A stretch of DNA of 64,000 bases, from positions 1,426,589 to 1,490,588 of the forward strand of contig MNCI01027496.1 of assembly GCA_015680685.1 (NCBI GenBank), read 5' to 3'. Shown here one piece after another: positions 48,387 to 58,530 of the stretch. A program made the position numbers and the translations under genes. The notes below the pieces were generated by a model that saw only the letters and a list, made by a program, of their open reading frames with translations, ran no database searches and was not told where the DNA came from. The DNA comes from Gnetum montanum (taxonomy: Eukaryota > Streptophyta > Gnetopsida > Gnetales > Gnetaceae). The first letter of the stretch is position 1; each line of letters opens with the position of its first letter.

Positions 48387-49305
48387 TGATGAGCAACGAG
48401 GTACCCCTACACTCAACCATACAAATCACAAAGTATTCATGCGTGATCCGGTTGAATTTCATGGACTTTATTATTTCCAATGTACTAGTCCTTTAGGAAG
48501 TGAATCTAGCCTTAAGGTCAATCATTGTCTTCCCAATTACACTCATGATGTTCTTTGGTATGGTTAAGTGTAACTGAGGCATTTTATTTTTATCATTTTG
48601 TGTTTTATAAGCTGGTACTCAAAGGTAGATAAAAGGAATTTGATTAACTAATATAAATTAACTAATTAACTAGCATTTAACTAATCCTAACATAAGCATC
48701 CAATCCCACTTTCCGTACACATCCTAAACCCATGTATCCACTACTAGGCAACTAAGTGCTATGCTTCTCGGCATACCAAGCAATAACACTATTGGGATTA
48801 CCAAGCGAATATGTGTTACACTCGAAGCGATCATACTTATGTGTGTAATCTATCTGGCTTAATTGATTCATTAATGTAATAACTAGGAAATATTTAATAA
48901 TTAATGAAAACATTTAATAAATAATTAAAAACATTAAATGCATAAATGAAATAGCTAATCTATCTGAAGTGCTGCAAGGTTTATTAGGAAGCTCATCTTT
49001 ATTGCCACACACACTATCGTGCTCAGGTACAACAATGCTGGAATAAAGATCCATACACTCAATGACTCCTGCTGTAGGCACTTAGGGGAAAAATTTTAAC
49101 TTTCGAATGGGAAAAACTACAAGAGCTCTACTACAACTACAATATCTACTTTCATAAATGCAATTGCAAGCATGTATTTATAGCCAACTACAGGCACTAT
49201 GTCTACAGGGCCACATTGACACATGAGGCCTTGTCGCCGAGGCCCAAATGACAAGGTTGCGTCGATGAGGTTTCGTTAATGAAGTCGACAAAACACAACT
49301 CATCA
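48387..49305 (-). repeat. 5' LTR of element D
   Basis: A 919-bp LTR, reversed: TGATGAGTTGTG at its start and GTTGCTCATCA at its end. It is the partner of 34068-35004 (about 89% in a sample). GTAAC follows at 49306-49310, equal to the pentamer before 34068. Confidence 0.9.
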
Positions 49306-50975
49306 GTAACGCTAAATAATATTTTATCTATAACTCTACAAGAAGAGCTTATTGGTAACGTTAAATAATATTTCATCAATAATCGTAGAGGAATAACTTA
49401 TTTTAACTAAGAGGCTAACTACAACTTATAGATTGGTAACGCTAAATAATATTTTGTTCATAATTCTCCAATGAGAGCTTATCGATAACACTAAATAATA
49501 TTCCATCCATAATGATAGAGAGAGAGTTTAATAGTAGCTCTAAATAAGATTTCATCCATAAAATTCTAGGGATAGCCTATTTGTAACAATAAATAATATT
49601 TCGTTCATAACACTAGCATATTTGCTCTAAGCAATCTTTTTGGCTAAGAGGTCAACTACCACTTATAGATTGATTACACTAAATAATGATAGATAGAACT
49701 CAATAGTAACACTAAATAACATTTCATCAACATCAGTATATTTGCTCCAAGCAATCTTTTTGGTTGAGAGGCAAACTACCACTCATATATTACTAATGCT
49801 AAATAATATTTCATCCATAACACTCCAGGGAGATCTTATCAATAACACAGAGCTCTAATTACCAACATAGAGCTAATAAACCAAACAATTGAAAAGAATT
49901 GTACATGATCTTGATGATAGCTCTAACTATAGTTTGTATGTTTGTTGCTGAATAGTCGAAAAGAATTGGATAGAATCTTGATGATAGCTTTAACTGTAGT
50001 TTTTCTATTTGCTGCTAAACAATCGAAAAGAATTTGTTTGTTTACTTTTATAGGCTATCTTTACAATGTTATAGATGAAATCTTATTTATCACTATTGTT
50101 AAGCTCTTCCTCTATCATTACAAATGAAATATTATTTAGCATTACTGATAAGATCTCCTTGGAGTGTTATGGATGAAATATTATTTTTGGCCGAAAGGCC
50201 AATTACCACTCATATATCAATAATGTCAAATAATATGTAATCCATAACTCTACAGGGAGAGCTTATCAATAAAATTAAATAATATTTCATCAATAATAAT
50301 AGAGGGAAAGCTTATTTTGACTGAAAGGCTTACTACCAGTTATAGATCAGTAATGCTAAATAACATTTCTTTCATACTGCTCCAAGGAGAGCTTATCGGT
50401 AACACTAAATAATATTCCATCCATAATAATAGATAGAGAGCTTAACGATATCTCTAAATAAAATTTCATTCATAATATTCTAAGGATAGCCTATTTGTAA
50501 CAATAAATAATATTTCATCCATAACACCAACATATTTTCTCTAAGCAATCTTTTTAGCTAAGAGACCAACTACCACTCATAGATCGATAATGCTAAATAA
50601 TGTTTCATCCATAATGATAGAGAGAGCTTAACAGTAGTGCTAAATAACATTTCATCAACATCAGCATATTTGCTCCAAGCAATCTTTTTGGTTGAGAGGC
50701 AAACTACCACTCATATATTGGTAACACTAAATAATATTTTGTCCATAATGCTCTAGGGAGATCTTATTAGTAACATAGAGCTCTAACTACCAACACAAAG
50801 ATAATAAACTAAACAATAAAATAGAATTGGACAAGATCTTAATGATAAGTCTAACTATAGTTTGTGTATTTGCTACTAAATTGTTAAAAAAATTTCGACA
50901 TGATCTTGATGATAGCTCTAAATGTAGTTGTTACTGAACAGTCAAAAAGAATTTGTTTGTTTGGTTGTATAGCAT
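49306..50975. repeat. Foldback-like array, part 3
   Basis: The array resumes after element D with direct units of 49 bp, a loop at about 49850-50045, inverted units (about 50050-50200), direct units again (about 50210-50770) and a second similar loop at about 50780-50975. These loops differ from those in parts 1 and 2: they hold short repeats of about 75-85 bp around GAAAAGAATTGG and GATCTTGATGATAGCTCTAA. With parts 1 and 2 the array was about 3.5 kb before the two insertions. Confidence 0.75.
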
Positions 50976-51464
50976 GTCACACAACTGGGCTTGATGTGCT
51001 TCTGTGTTTTTGCAACATTTCAATTTTGCCAATTTTTATCACTAAGTTATGAGAAAACTAAGAAAATGATAAAAAATAATTTTTTAAAAAAAGAGTTTGT
51101 TTGGTTTTTGTATCTAGGCTAACAAAAACTACGAAAGAGATTGTTACTTGGGAAGATAACAATTTGCGATCATAATAAATAATAGAAGATCCTAACCTTC
51201 TACAATGTTCAATCAAGTCTACTATGTGCACTTGTAAATTCGTACCGCTAACCATCTTCTATCCTATCTTATTTGACTTTTCAAAAGATCAAAAATATTA
51301 CATAGGTTACAAAAAAAAAATTTTAAAATTAGCTTTTAGTTTAATGCAAGGTAACTTGGTGCTATTAGCACAACCCCTACCCACACAGGAAAGTAGCTTT
51401 TTGATTATGTTTAAGAGGGTCATAGTTCTTGTCATTTTCACATAGGTGTAGACCCTTTACAAAA
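50976..51464. other. Unrecognised unique-looking sequence between array and element E
   Basis: No gene or repeat of the window is seen here. It contains several A-runs and a patch near 51361-51480 (GCACAACCCCTACCCACACA; TTCACATAGGTGTAGACCCT) that looks less AT-rich than its surroundings. It abuts the broken end of an LTR, so it marks either the point where element E lost its 3' end or a later insertion. Confidence 0.5.
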
Positions 51465-52004
51465 TTCGTGTAAGCACTGCAGGGTTATCAAAAGCTAACC
51501 ATTTCTAAGCTACCAAGTTTCACACGTATGTTCAAAGGGGTCGTGCTTGTGTATTTTAATTAATTACTTAATTAATCAAAATTAATTACTAAATGAATAA
51601 CATTAAATGTGAACTACATGAAATCACAATGTATAAATGGATAAAGAAAGAAAGTCTCAAGTACTACAAGGATGAATCAAGGAGCTCATCTTTATTGCCA
51701 ACACAATGGTATGTTTAGGTACATCAATGCTTGAATAAAGATCCAATTACACTTAGACCTCCTACTATGGGTACTTAGAAAATATTCTAACTCTCGAATG
51801 AACAAACTACAAGAATTTTGCTACTTGACTGAAAAACTCTCCCTCGAATCGTGTGCCCAAGGGCTATATTTATAGGCCCAGGAATACCCTACGATATTGC
51901 ATACCCGATATCGCATATTGGGCTACAATATCGCATCCCCAATATCGTGGCCACCCCAATATCAGATACCCAATATCAAGACTTATGTAAAACACAATTC
52001 ATCA
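51465..52004 (-). repeat. 3' LTR of element E, truncated
   Basis: It corresponds to about 46511-47061 of D-inner's LTR. On the minus strand it starts TGATGAATTGTG, with GATATC-type palindromes and a TATA box (TATAAATATAG, near 51869). It lacks the last roughly 330 bases, with the break near 51465. Confidence 0.8.
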
Positions 52005-52024
52005 TACCCCATGATTGAATGAAA
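52005..52024 (-). promoter_or_regulatory. Polypurine tract of element E
   Basis: On the minus strand, TTTCATTCAATCATGGGGTA sits directly before the LTR start. Confidence 0.65.
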
Positions 52025-52556
52025 ACTCGTTCTCGAGTACAAAAGAAGAGGAACAAGTCTCTTACAAAATATATTAAGAGGTATGGAATGTTTGACTAAC
52101 ATGTAGAGTGACACAAAGGAAATATAAAAATACAGAAGTGCCCAAGCATACATCATTATAATTGTGTACAAAATTGGGTGTTCATGACAATAGGAAAGAA
52201 CACGGTCATATCCAATGGACATCCAACCCCTCTTAGTAACAAATGGATGAGGGAGAGGTAGAAGAGATCCAATGGTCATGAACAATCTCCCATGAGTGAT
52301 ATTGCTACATCATCCTTGGTGAAGACAATCCTGCTTCCAGTCCATGCTTCCCACTACAATCACAAGAAAATCAAGGATTAGTATATAAAGTGTAACACAT
52401 AGTGGTTGAATACCTTGTCTTGTAAGTGGTTATACCTAGCTAAGTTGTGATTGTCATAGATTGGTTACTTGATAATGTTAATGATAAGACTAACAAATAG
52501 GTTAGGTAAGAGAAGTGATCCATAAAATTCAGAAAAAGCTTAACACAAGGAATACT
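52025..52556 (-). other. Remains of the ORF3 flanks (element E)
   Basis: The part next to the LTR resembles the ORF3 trailing region, and 52370-52470 resembles the stretch upstream of ORF3 in element D (about 38020-38130). The coding body of about 2.7 kb is absent, so an internal deletion is likely. No frame of note remains. Confidence 0.55.
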
Positions 52557-53526
52557 AAAAAAAGGATGGAATCTAGCAGACGTGCGCCGGATGTGCCGTC
52601 TGAGCTCCCCCGGGAGCTCAGACGGCACATCCGGCGCATGTCCGCTAGATTCCACCCGGATGCGGGGGACTCTTCGCCGGACTGGCGTAGGCGCGAGGCT
52701 CTTCTGCAGGGGTTCCAACAGGCCGTGAACTTCATGGACACAGAGGACCATCGTGCCACCCTNNNNNNNNNNNNNNNNNNNNNNNNNNNNNNNNNNNNNN
52801 NNNNNNNNNNNNNNNNNNNNNNNNNNNNNNNNNNNNNNNNNNNNNNNNNNNNNNNNNNNNNNNNNNNNNNNNNNNNNNNNNNNNNNNNNNNNNNNNNNNN
52901 NNNNNNNNNNNNNNNNNNNNNNNNNNNNNNNNNNNNNNNNNNNNNNNNNNNNNNNNNNNNNNNNNNNNNNNNNNNNNNNNNNNNNNNNNNNNNNNNNNNN
53001 NNNNNNNNNNNNNNNNNNNNNNNNNNNNNNNNNNNNNNNNNNNNNNNNNNNNNNNNNNNNNNNNNNNNNNNNNNNNNNNNNNNNNNNNNNNNNNNNNNNN
53101 NNNNNNNNNNNNNNNNNNNNNNNNNNNNNNNNNNNNNNNNNNNNNNNNNNNNNNNNNNNNNNNNNNNNNNNNNNNNNNNNNNNNNNNNNNNNNNNNNNNN
53201 NNNNNNNNNNNNNNNNNNNNNNNNNNNNNNNNNNNNNNNNNNNNNNNNNNNNNNNNNNNNNNNNNNNNNNNNNNNNNNNNNNNNNNNNNNNNNNNNNNNN
53301 NNNNNNNNNNNNNNNNNNNNNNNNNNNNNNNNNNNNNNNNNNNNNNNNNNNNNNNNNNNNNNNNNNNNNNNNNNNNNNNNNNNNNNNNNNNNNNNNNNNN
53401 NNNNNNNNNNNNNNNNNNNNNNNNNNNNNNNNNNNNNNNNNNNGGGCCACCCCCGCTTGTACTTGTATAGTCGTGTACCATTCTTTCAGTAATACATTCC
53501 CGAACATTCTCTCAAAAAAAAAGGAT
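52557..53526 (+). mobile_element. GC-rich, A-tailed insertion (probable retroposon) with assembly gap
   Basis: The insertion is strikingly GC-rich against AT-rich neighbours. It ends in an A-run at 53514-53522, and AAAAAAAGGAT flanks it on both sides (52557-52567 and 53516-53526), as in target-primed (LINE or SINE-like) insertion. Its left end has an inverted repeat of 43-base arms (52567-52609 and 52612-52654) with two mismatches. A plus-strand frame reads RRHIRRMSARFHPDAGDSSP and continues to EDHRAT, with no stop up to the gap at 52763-53443 (681 undetermined bases). The 3' piece (TTGTACTTGTATAGTCGTG, TTTCAGTAATACATTCC) looks like a 3' untranslated tail. The protein is not recognised. The inverted repeat could also be an assembly artefact. 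Confidence 0.6.
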
Positions 53527-55078
53527 ATAGAAATTCACAACAATAAAAAGAAAGAATTCACTAAAAAAAATTATGAAGACGTACACAATTGGATGACATT
53601 GATGGGATAAATAAAAAGAATTTGATAGTAAAAAAGGATCTAAGGTTAAAGAACTTCATGAAACCAAAAGATATGCAAGTGGGTCATCCCAAAAGTAGGC
53701 ACAGGCCTTTGATGCCCTTGCATAACTTCAAACCAAGGAGTCCATGGGCTCCGTGGATGATTAATGGCTACAAAAGGTTAAGTACAAAAACCCAAAAGTA
53801 ACTGACTGGGAATCCCAACACATCAAACCATAACATCGAATCAAAACATGAAACTAATAATGAGGCAAGACATGAAAAGCATAGATGGATGAGAGAGATA
53901 AATGAATAAAGTTCCTAATTATGGTCACATGAAGTCCCTTGTGGAGTTTGTGATTAAATGACTTGGTAGGATCCATCCTTAGCCCAAACCAAAAACAACC
54001 ACTTTCAGTGACTTTGCATCAACATTCTAAGACTAGTCCATCCCCTAATACATAATAATACTCCCACAACATGATCACTGATCCAAATTAGAGATGAAGT
54101 AGGAAGTGAGAAAGGGCCTTAGTTATAAGAGACAAGACAAGTCTAATAACCAGTGCTTGTAGCCAATTTATTTGATCTAAGGGATGTGCTTTGAATTCCC
54201 ATATATATATATATAGAATGGGAACCACACCATGCAAAGACCCATGCATTTTCACATTTATTTTGTCCAAGGTCTGTGCTTTGAATCCTCATTTCTTTTT
54301 TTGAGGCCCACACCATGCAAGGACTTATTCGACTTCCTGTTGTGGAATGACATAAAATGGTGAGAACTTCACAAGAACACCCTTGTACACAGGAAAATGG
54401 AAAAGCACAAAGAATACCACATCCCTTTGAAGCCACACCCTTTCCAAACCTTTGAATCCTTCCCAATTCCAAAAACTATACAAGCTACAAATTTATTAAA
54501 GTTGTATTAATGAAAAAAGGACTACACATTTCCAAAACAAGGAAAACCATAGAGTGTGTGGATGGGTGGATTATGTGGACTCATTACCAATTACATGAAA
54601 GAAACCATGTCCTAGTTGTTAGTAACAACAATCAAAGTCAAGAAACCAAACATCAACAATCAAATCACAAATGATACATACCACCATCAACTAGCACATT
54701 ACCATTATACCTAGCACCTTATTAGCAAAAAGAGTAGAAAATTACACCAAATATGAGAAAATATAAAAGAAAGTAAAATATATTCAAGAAATATTAAATA
54801 TACTAACAATGGTGTAAAACAAAAACTTAGAAAAGATCAATAACCTGAAAAACAAAAAGGTGTAAAATAAAGAATATGAAAAACAAAAAATTGTAAAACC
54901 AAAAATATGTAAAACAAAAAGTTGAAAGACTAAGGAGTTGCTTAAAGTATCAGTATGGATGGCCATCTCCCCCATGACTAAGTTGGAAGGAGGAGATCTG
55001 AAACATTAAGTGTGGTTGTCCATCTTGCGAGGTGTCTATTGAGTTGGTTGGCTTGGGCTCATGGAAAGGTTTCAATTG
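53527..55078 (-). other. Non-coding region downstream of integrase (element E)
   Basis: No gene is seen. It aligns with 38810-40250 (D), reversed 4100-4750 (A) and 27340-28270 (C). A TA microsatellite occurs at 54201-54214, flanked by GAATTCCCATA and GAATGGGAACC. The PPT-like CATCTCCCCCATGACTAAG (reversed) is near 54964-54982. Confidence 0.6.
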
Positions 55079-56310
55079 TTAGATGTTAACTAATTGCTTC
55101 TTGTCTAGGCTATCAGGTTTATATGTGATCATGACCCTAGATGAAAAATTCTCTTTGATAATGTAAGGTCCTTCCCATAACATTTGAAACTTAGTTCGTT
55201 GAGGTACGTGTGCAGGATTCCAGTAGAAAACCTTGTCTCTTGGTTGAAACTTGACTTTTCTTATTTTGAGGTCATGGCATTTCTTGTTGAATGCCTTATG
55301 CACATTGTTGGATGATAGGTCCATTAATCAATTTTCATCTAGCAAGTTGAGGTTTATTAATCTTTCCTTTTGTGCTAAACTTAGATCCATGTCAAGGTCA
55401 TAGGCTCTAGAGAGTGTACAAAGCTCAGATTGAATGGGTAGTGTTGGTAGTTTTTCATACATGAGCTCATAGGGAGAATAACCTATGGGAAGCTTCCATG
55501 TGGAGCGATAGGCCCAAAGGGCATCATTTAGTTTGATGCTCCAGTCCCTTTAGTACTTGCTAATAGTGTGTGTTACAATTTTTGTAATCTCCTTATTAGT
55601 GACTTCAGCTTGACCATTGGCTTGATAGTGATAAGGTGTTGTGAGTTTGTGCTCAACCCCCAAGCACTGCATAAGTTTTTAGTAAGTGACACCTATGAAA
55701 TGAGTTCCATTATTAGAAATTAATTCATGAGGCATACCAAACCTATTTATGATGTTCTATTGTACAAACCGAGTACCAATAGTGGATGTACAATTAGTGA
55801 CAGCTACTGCTTCTGCCCACTTAGTGCAATAGTCAACTACAACTATTATATATGCCTTTCCATTTAACATAAGCATGATGGAACCCATAAAGTCAATGCC
55901 CCAAATATCAAATGATTTAAGAGGTTGAATCCATTACTATGGCCCCTCCATTCAAGTTTTCATTCCATCATCTCTCTGACAATGATCACAAGTGTAGACG
56001 AATTGGTGTGCATCTCTGAAGATTGTTGGCCAATAATATCTTGCCATGAGGATTTTTATGGCCATGCATCTCCTAGCATAATGGCCCCCACAAGGGCCTT
56101 CATGACCATCCTAGAAAATGCATAGTTGATCCATGTCAGGGATACACCAACGTACCAAGCCATCGAGACATACTTTATAAAGGTTCCCATTGATTTCCAT
56201 GAAACGCTTAACCTAGTAAAGAAATTGGTGTTTCTTCTAAGTTTCCAACCCTTACAGTAGTTCTTTCTTGAGCAGATAAGTAAGAATGGCATCATACCAT
56301 CTTCGTTCAT
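55079..56310 (-). pseudogene. pol: Integrase (element E)
   Basis: It ends LVNI before TAA at 55079-55081. The C-terminal part has NKKCHDLKIRKVKFQPRDKV and FQMLWEGPYIIKE. The DDE core includes NGQAEVTNKE (about 55600-55620), so the third catalytic Glu is kept here, unlike in A, C and D. The second block reads LISNNGTHF, where the Asp is Asn. Zinc-binding Cys and His remnants lie near 55950-56010. Stops and frameshifts interrupt it. Confidence 0.85.
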
Positions 56311-56317
56311 TGAGCAT

Positions 56318-56804
56318 TTATGCCTTAATAGCCCCTATAAAGACATATTCATTAGAAAATTGATCAGATAAGGGGCTCTCTTTCTCCTTGTCATCCCATC
56401 TTAGCCATGATAAGTGGTCGACAACCACATTTCCCACATCCTTTTGATCTACCATTGTGAGATCAAACTCTTGTAAAATCATGAGCCACCATATCACATG
56501 GGGCCTCATTATTGGTTTATTCATTAAAAGCCAAATGATGCTATGATCTATGTGCATGAACACTTTATAATCAAGCATATAGGGCCTAAACTTTTCTAAT
56601 GAAAACACTACCACCATCATCTCTTTTTCCATAGTGGTGTAGTTCAACTATGCCCCTATGATACTCTAGCTTGTGCAGTGAATGTAATATGGATGTCTTT
56701 GATCATCCATCTATGTAAGCACTGCCCCCAAAGCATAATTTGATGCATCAATCTTCACATGAAATGGCTTAGACCAATCAGGTGCTTGTAGAATTAGGCT
56801 CTTA
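56318..56804 (-). pseudogene. pol: RNase H C-terminal part (element E)
   Basis: Reads IDASNYALGAVL and YYIHCTS, then NYTTMEKEMMVVVFSLEKFR, DYKVFMHIDHS and NVVVDHLSWLRW. It is continuous with the RT on the other side of the solo LTR: reading KQKLV at 57760 then KSLILQAP at 56804, with the ACAAG duplication supplying the shared bases. Confidence 0.88.
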
Positions 56805-56809
56805 ACAAG

Positions 56810-57755
56810 TGATGAGACGCGATATCACATGGGTCGCGATATCGCATACATGATATCACGGCCACCGTGATATCGCATCCCATGCAATATCACATACGCG
56901 ATATTACATCGTCCCCTGCGATATCGCGTACGTGATATCATGGTGCGTTGTCGTATCTATAAATAAGAGGCGGCCCTCCCTTGTTTCCTCATCCTAGGTT
57001 AGAAGTAGGGAAACCCTGGCAGATTAATCACTCTAGAGATAGAATATTTTCCATGTGCCCGCAGTAGGAGTCCTAAAGTGAACAGATCTTTATTCGAGCA
57101 ACATTGTACCTAAACACAAGTTGTGTACAGCAATAAAGACGAACTTCCTGGATAAACCTTGTAGTGCATGGAATAGGATTTTATTTAATGTTATTTATTT
57201 CTTTCTCTCTCACCCTTATCTCCTAGTAATGTGGAATGAGTACGACTTGATTACGAGCATTTAAGGATGTGTACAGATAATCAAGGAACAGATGCTCATC
57301 GCACTTAGGCTAGATTAGATTCTCTCAACCCTTTCCTCGTAGTTAAGTGCCTCAGTATGACCACTTCGAGCACGTGCGTTATGTGTGGTGATCCCAGCAA
57401 TGATTAGCGTTTGGTAGCCACAGTTGCATCAGTTCAGGGTGTGTACGATAAGTGGGAATGGATGCTGACGCTAGGTAATTTAGACTTAGTTCATTAGTTA
57501 GAGTTAGTAATTAGTTTCTCAACCCTTCACCTCAATAGCATAGGAGATAAAACATAAAATGCTATAAAAATCATATACCTCGGACTTACTTAACCATACA
57601 CCATGACAACTACAAGTAAGTCTGGGAAGATAATGAATGATTAACCCTAAGTGTTCCATGGGTGTGTAGGCACTTAGTCTATGGAGTTCAACTGGATCAT
57701 GTGTGCTATGCTCGTATTCGTATGGTTGAGTGTAGGGGTACGTCGCCACGCATCA
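56810..57755 (+). repeat. Solo LTR with 5-bp target duplication in element E
   Basis: A 946-bp LTR from TGATGAGACGC to CACGCATCA, flanked by perfect ACAAG at 56805-56809 and 57756-57760. It lies in opposite orientation to its host element and splits the RT/RNase H frame exactly. Its U3 has six intact GATATC palindromes and two decayed ones before a TATA box (CTATAAATAAG, near 56957). It is of the same subtype as 7360-8326. Confidence 0.95.
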
Positions 57756-57760
57756 ACAAG

Positions 57761-58530
57761 CTTTTGCTTCAATTGTTGAAATGTTGTTTCACATGTAAGG
57801 GTCCAGACAAATGGTGCATCTTTTTTTGTTAATTCAACCAATGGATTGGAAATTTTGGAAAAGTTCTCGATGAAGCGTCGATAGTAGCTAGTATGACCAA
57901 GGAATGATTGCACTTCTTTAACTATTTCTGGATGACAATTTATTCCTTGGATGACCCTTATCTTTTCAGGGTCCATCTCAATTTCTACTTCTGAGATACA
58001 ATGCCCCAACACCTGCTCAAGACAGTCTAGGGCTTGCTTGAATGTAGCTCCGTAGGTAGAAAAGTCATCCATGAAGACTTCTACCCTACTACCAATTTGT
58101 TGTTGGGAAATGCTAAGGACAAATCATTGCAATGTAGCTGGGGCATTACATAAACCAAATGACATTTGACAGTAAGCGAAAGTCCCTGAAGGACTTGTGA
58201 AAGTCATCTTTACCTGGTCTTCTGGTGCGATTTGGATTTGGTTAGAGCCACTATAACCATCTAGAAAGCTGTAGTAGCTGTGCCCAAAAATTTTTCCTAG
58301 CACTTGGTCAACAAAAGGCAACAAAAAATGATCTTTGAAAGTTTCCATATTAAGCAACTAGAAGTCAATGCACAGCCTCTATTTACCTGCTTTCTTGGAC
58401 ATGATCACAAGTGGGCTAACCCACTCACTATCTACAACAAGGTAGATGAATCTCACCTTGGGGAGTTTCTTGATCTCCTCTTTGACAATCTATTTTAATT
58501 TGGGATTCAATTGCTACTACTGTTGTCATT
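57761..58530 (-). pseudogene. pol: Reverse transcriptase (element E)
   Basis: Reads from the LKQLVKEEI-type lead (near 58500) through AFCQMSFGLCNAPATLQ-like and FMDDFSTYG blocks (FMDD at 58064-58075, reversed) to HTSYYRRFIENFSKIS and KQKLV. Between LEQVL and GHCISE, 25 codons are missing compared with D-inner, an in-frame deletion at about 58003/58004. It is otherwise about 95-98% identical to D-inner. Confidence 0.9.

Larger units (their letters stand above)
34068..49305 (-). mobile_element. Element D: nested Athila-like retrotransposon with GTAAC target duplications
   Basis: The minus-strand element spans 15.2 kb between LTRs at 48387-49305 (5') and 34068-35004 (3'), about 89% identical over a 185-base sample. 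GTAAC flanks both ends (34063-34067 and 49306-49310), and the array unit GGTAACGCTAAATAAT is restored when it is removed. Inside its gag at 47062 lies a second element (D-inner: LTR 46178-47061, then gag, protease and RT). D-inner's 3' half and 3' LTR are missing: the sequence passes at 41859-41864 into a more diverged RNase H and integrase that lead to D's own ORF3 and 3' LTR. Confidence 0.85.

Noticed and set aside
52440-53610. Long open frames on both strands over 52440-53610
   Set aside because: They exist only because the 681 undetermined bases contain no stop codons; only the short GC-rich parts beside the gap are informative.
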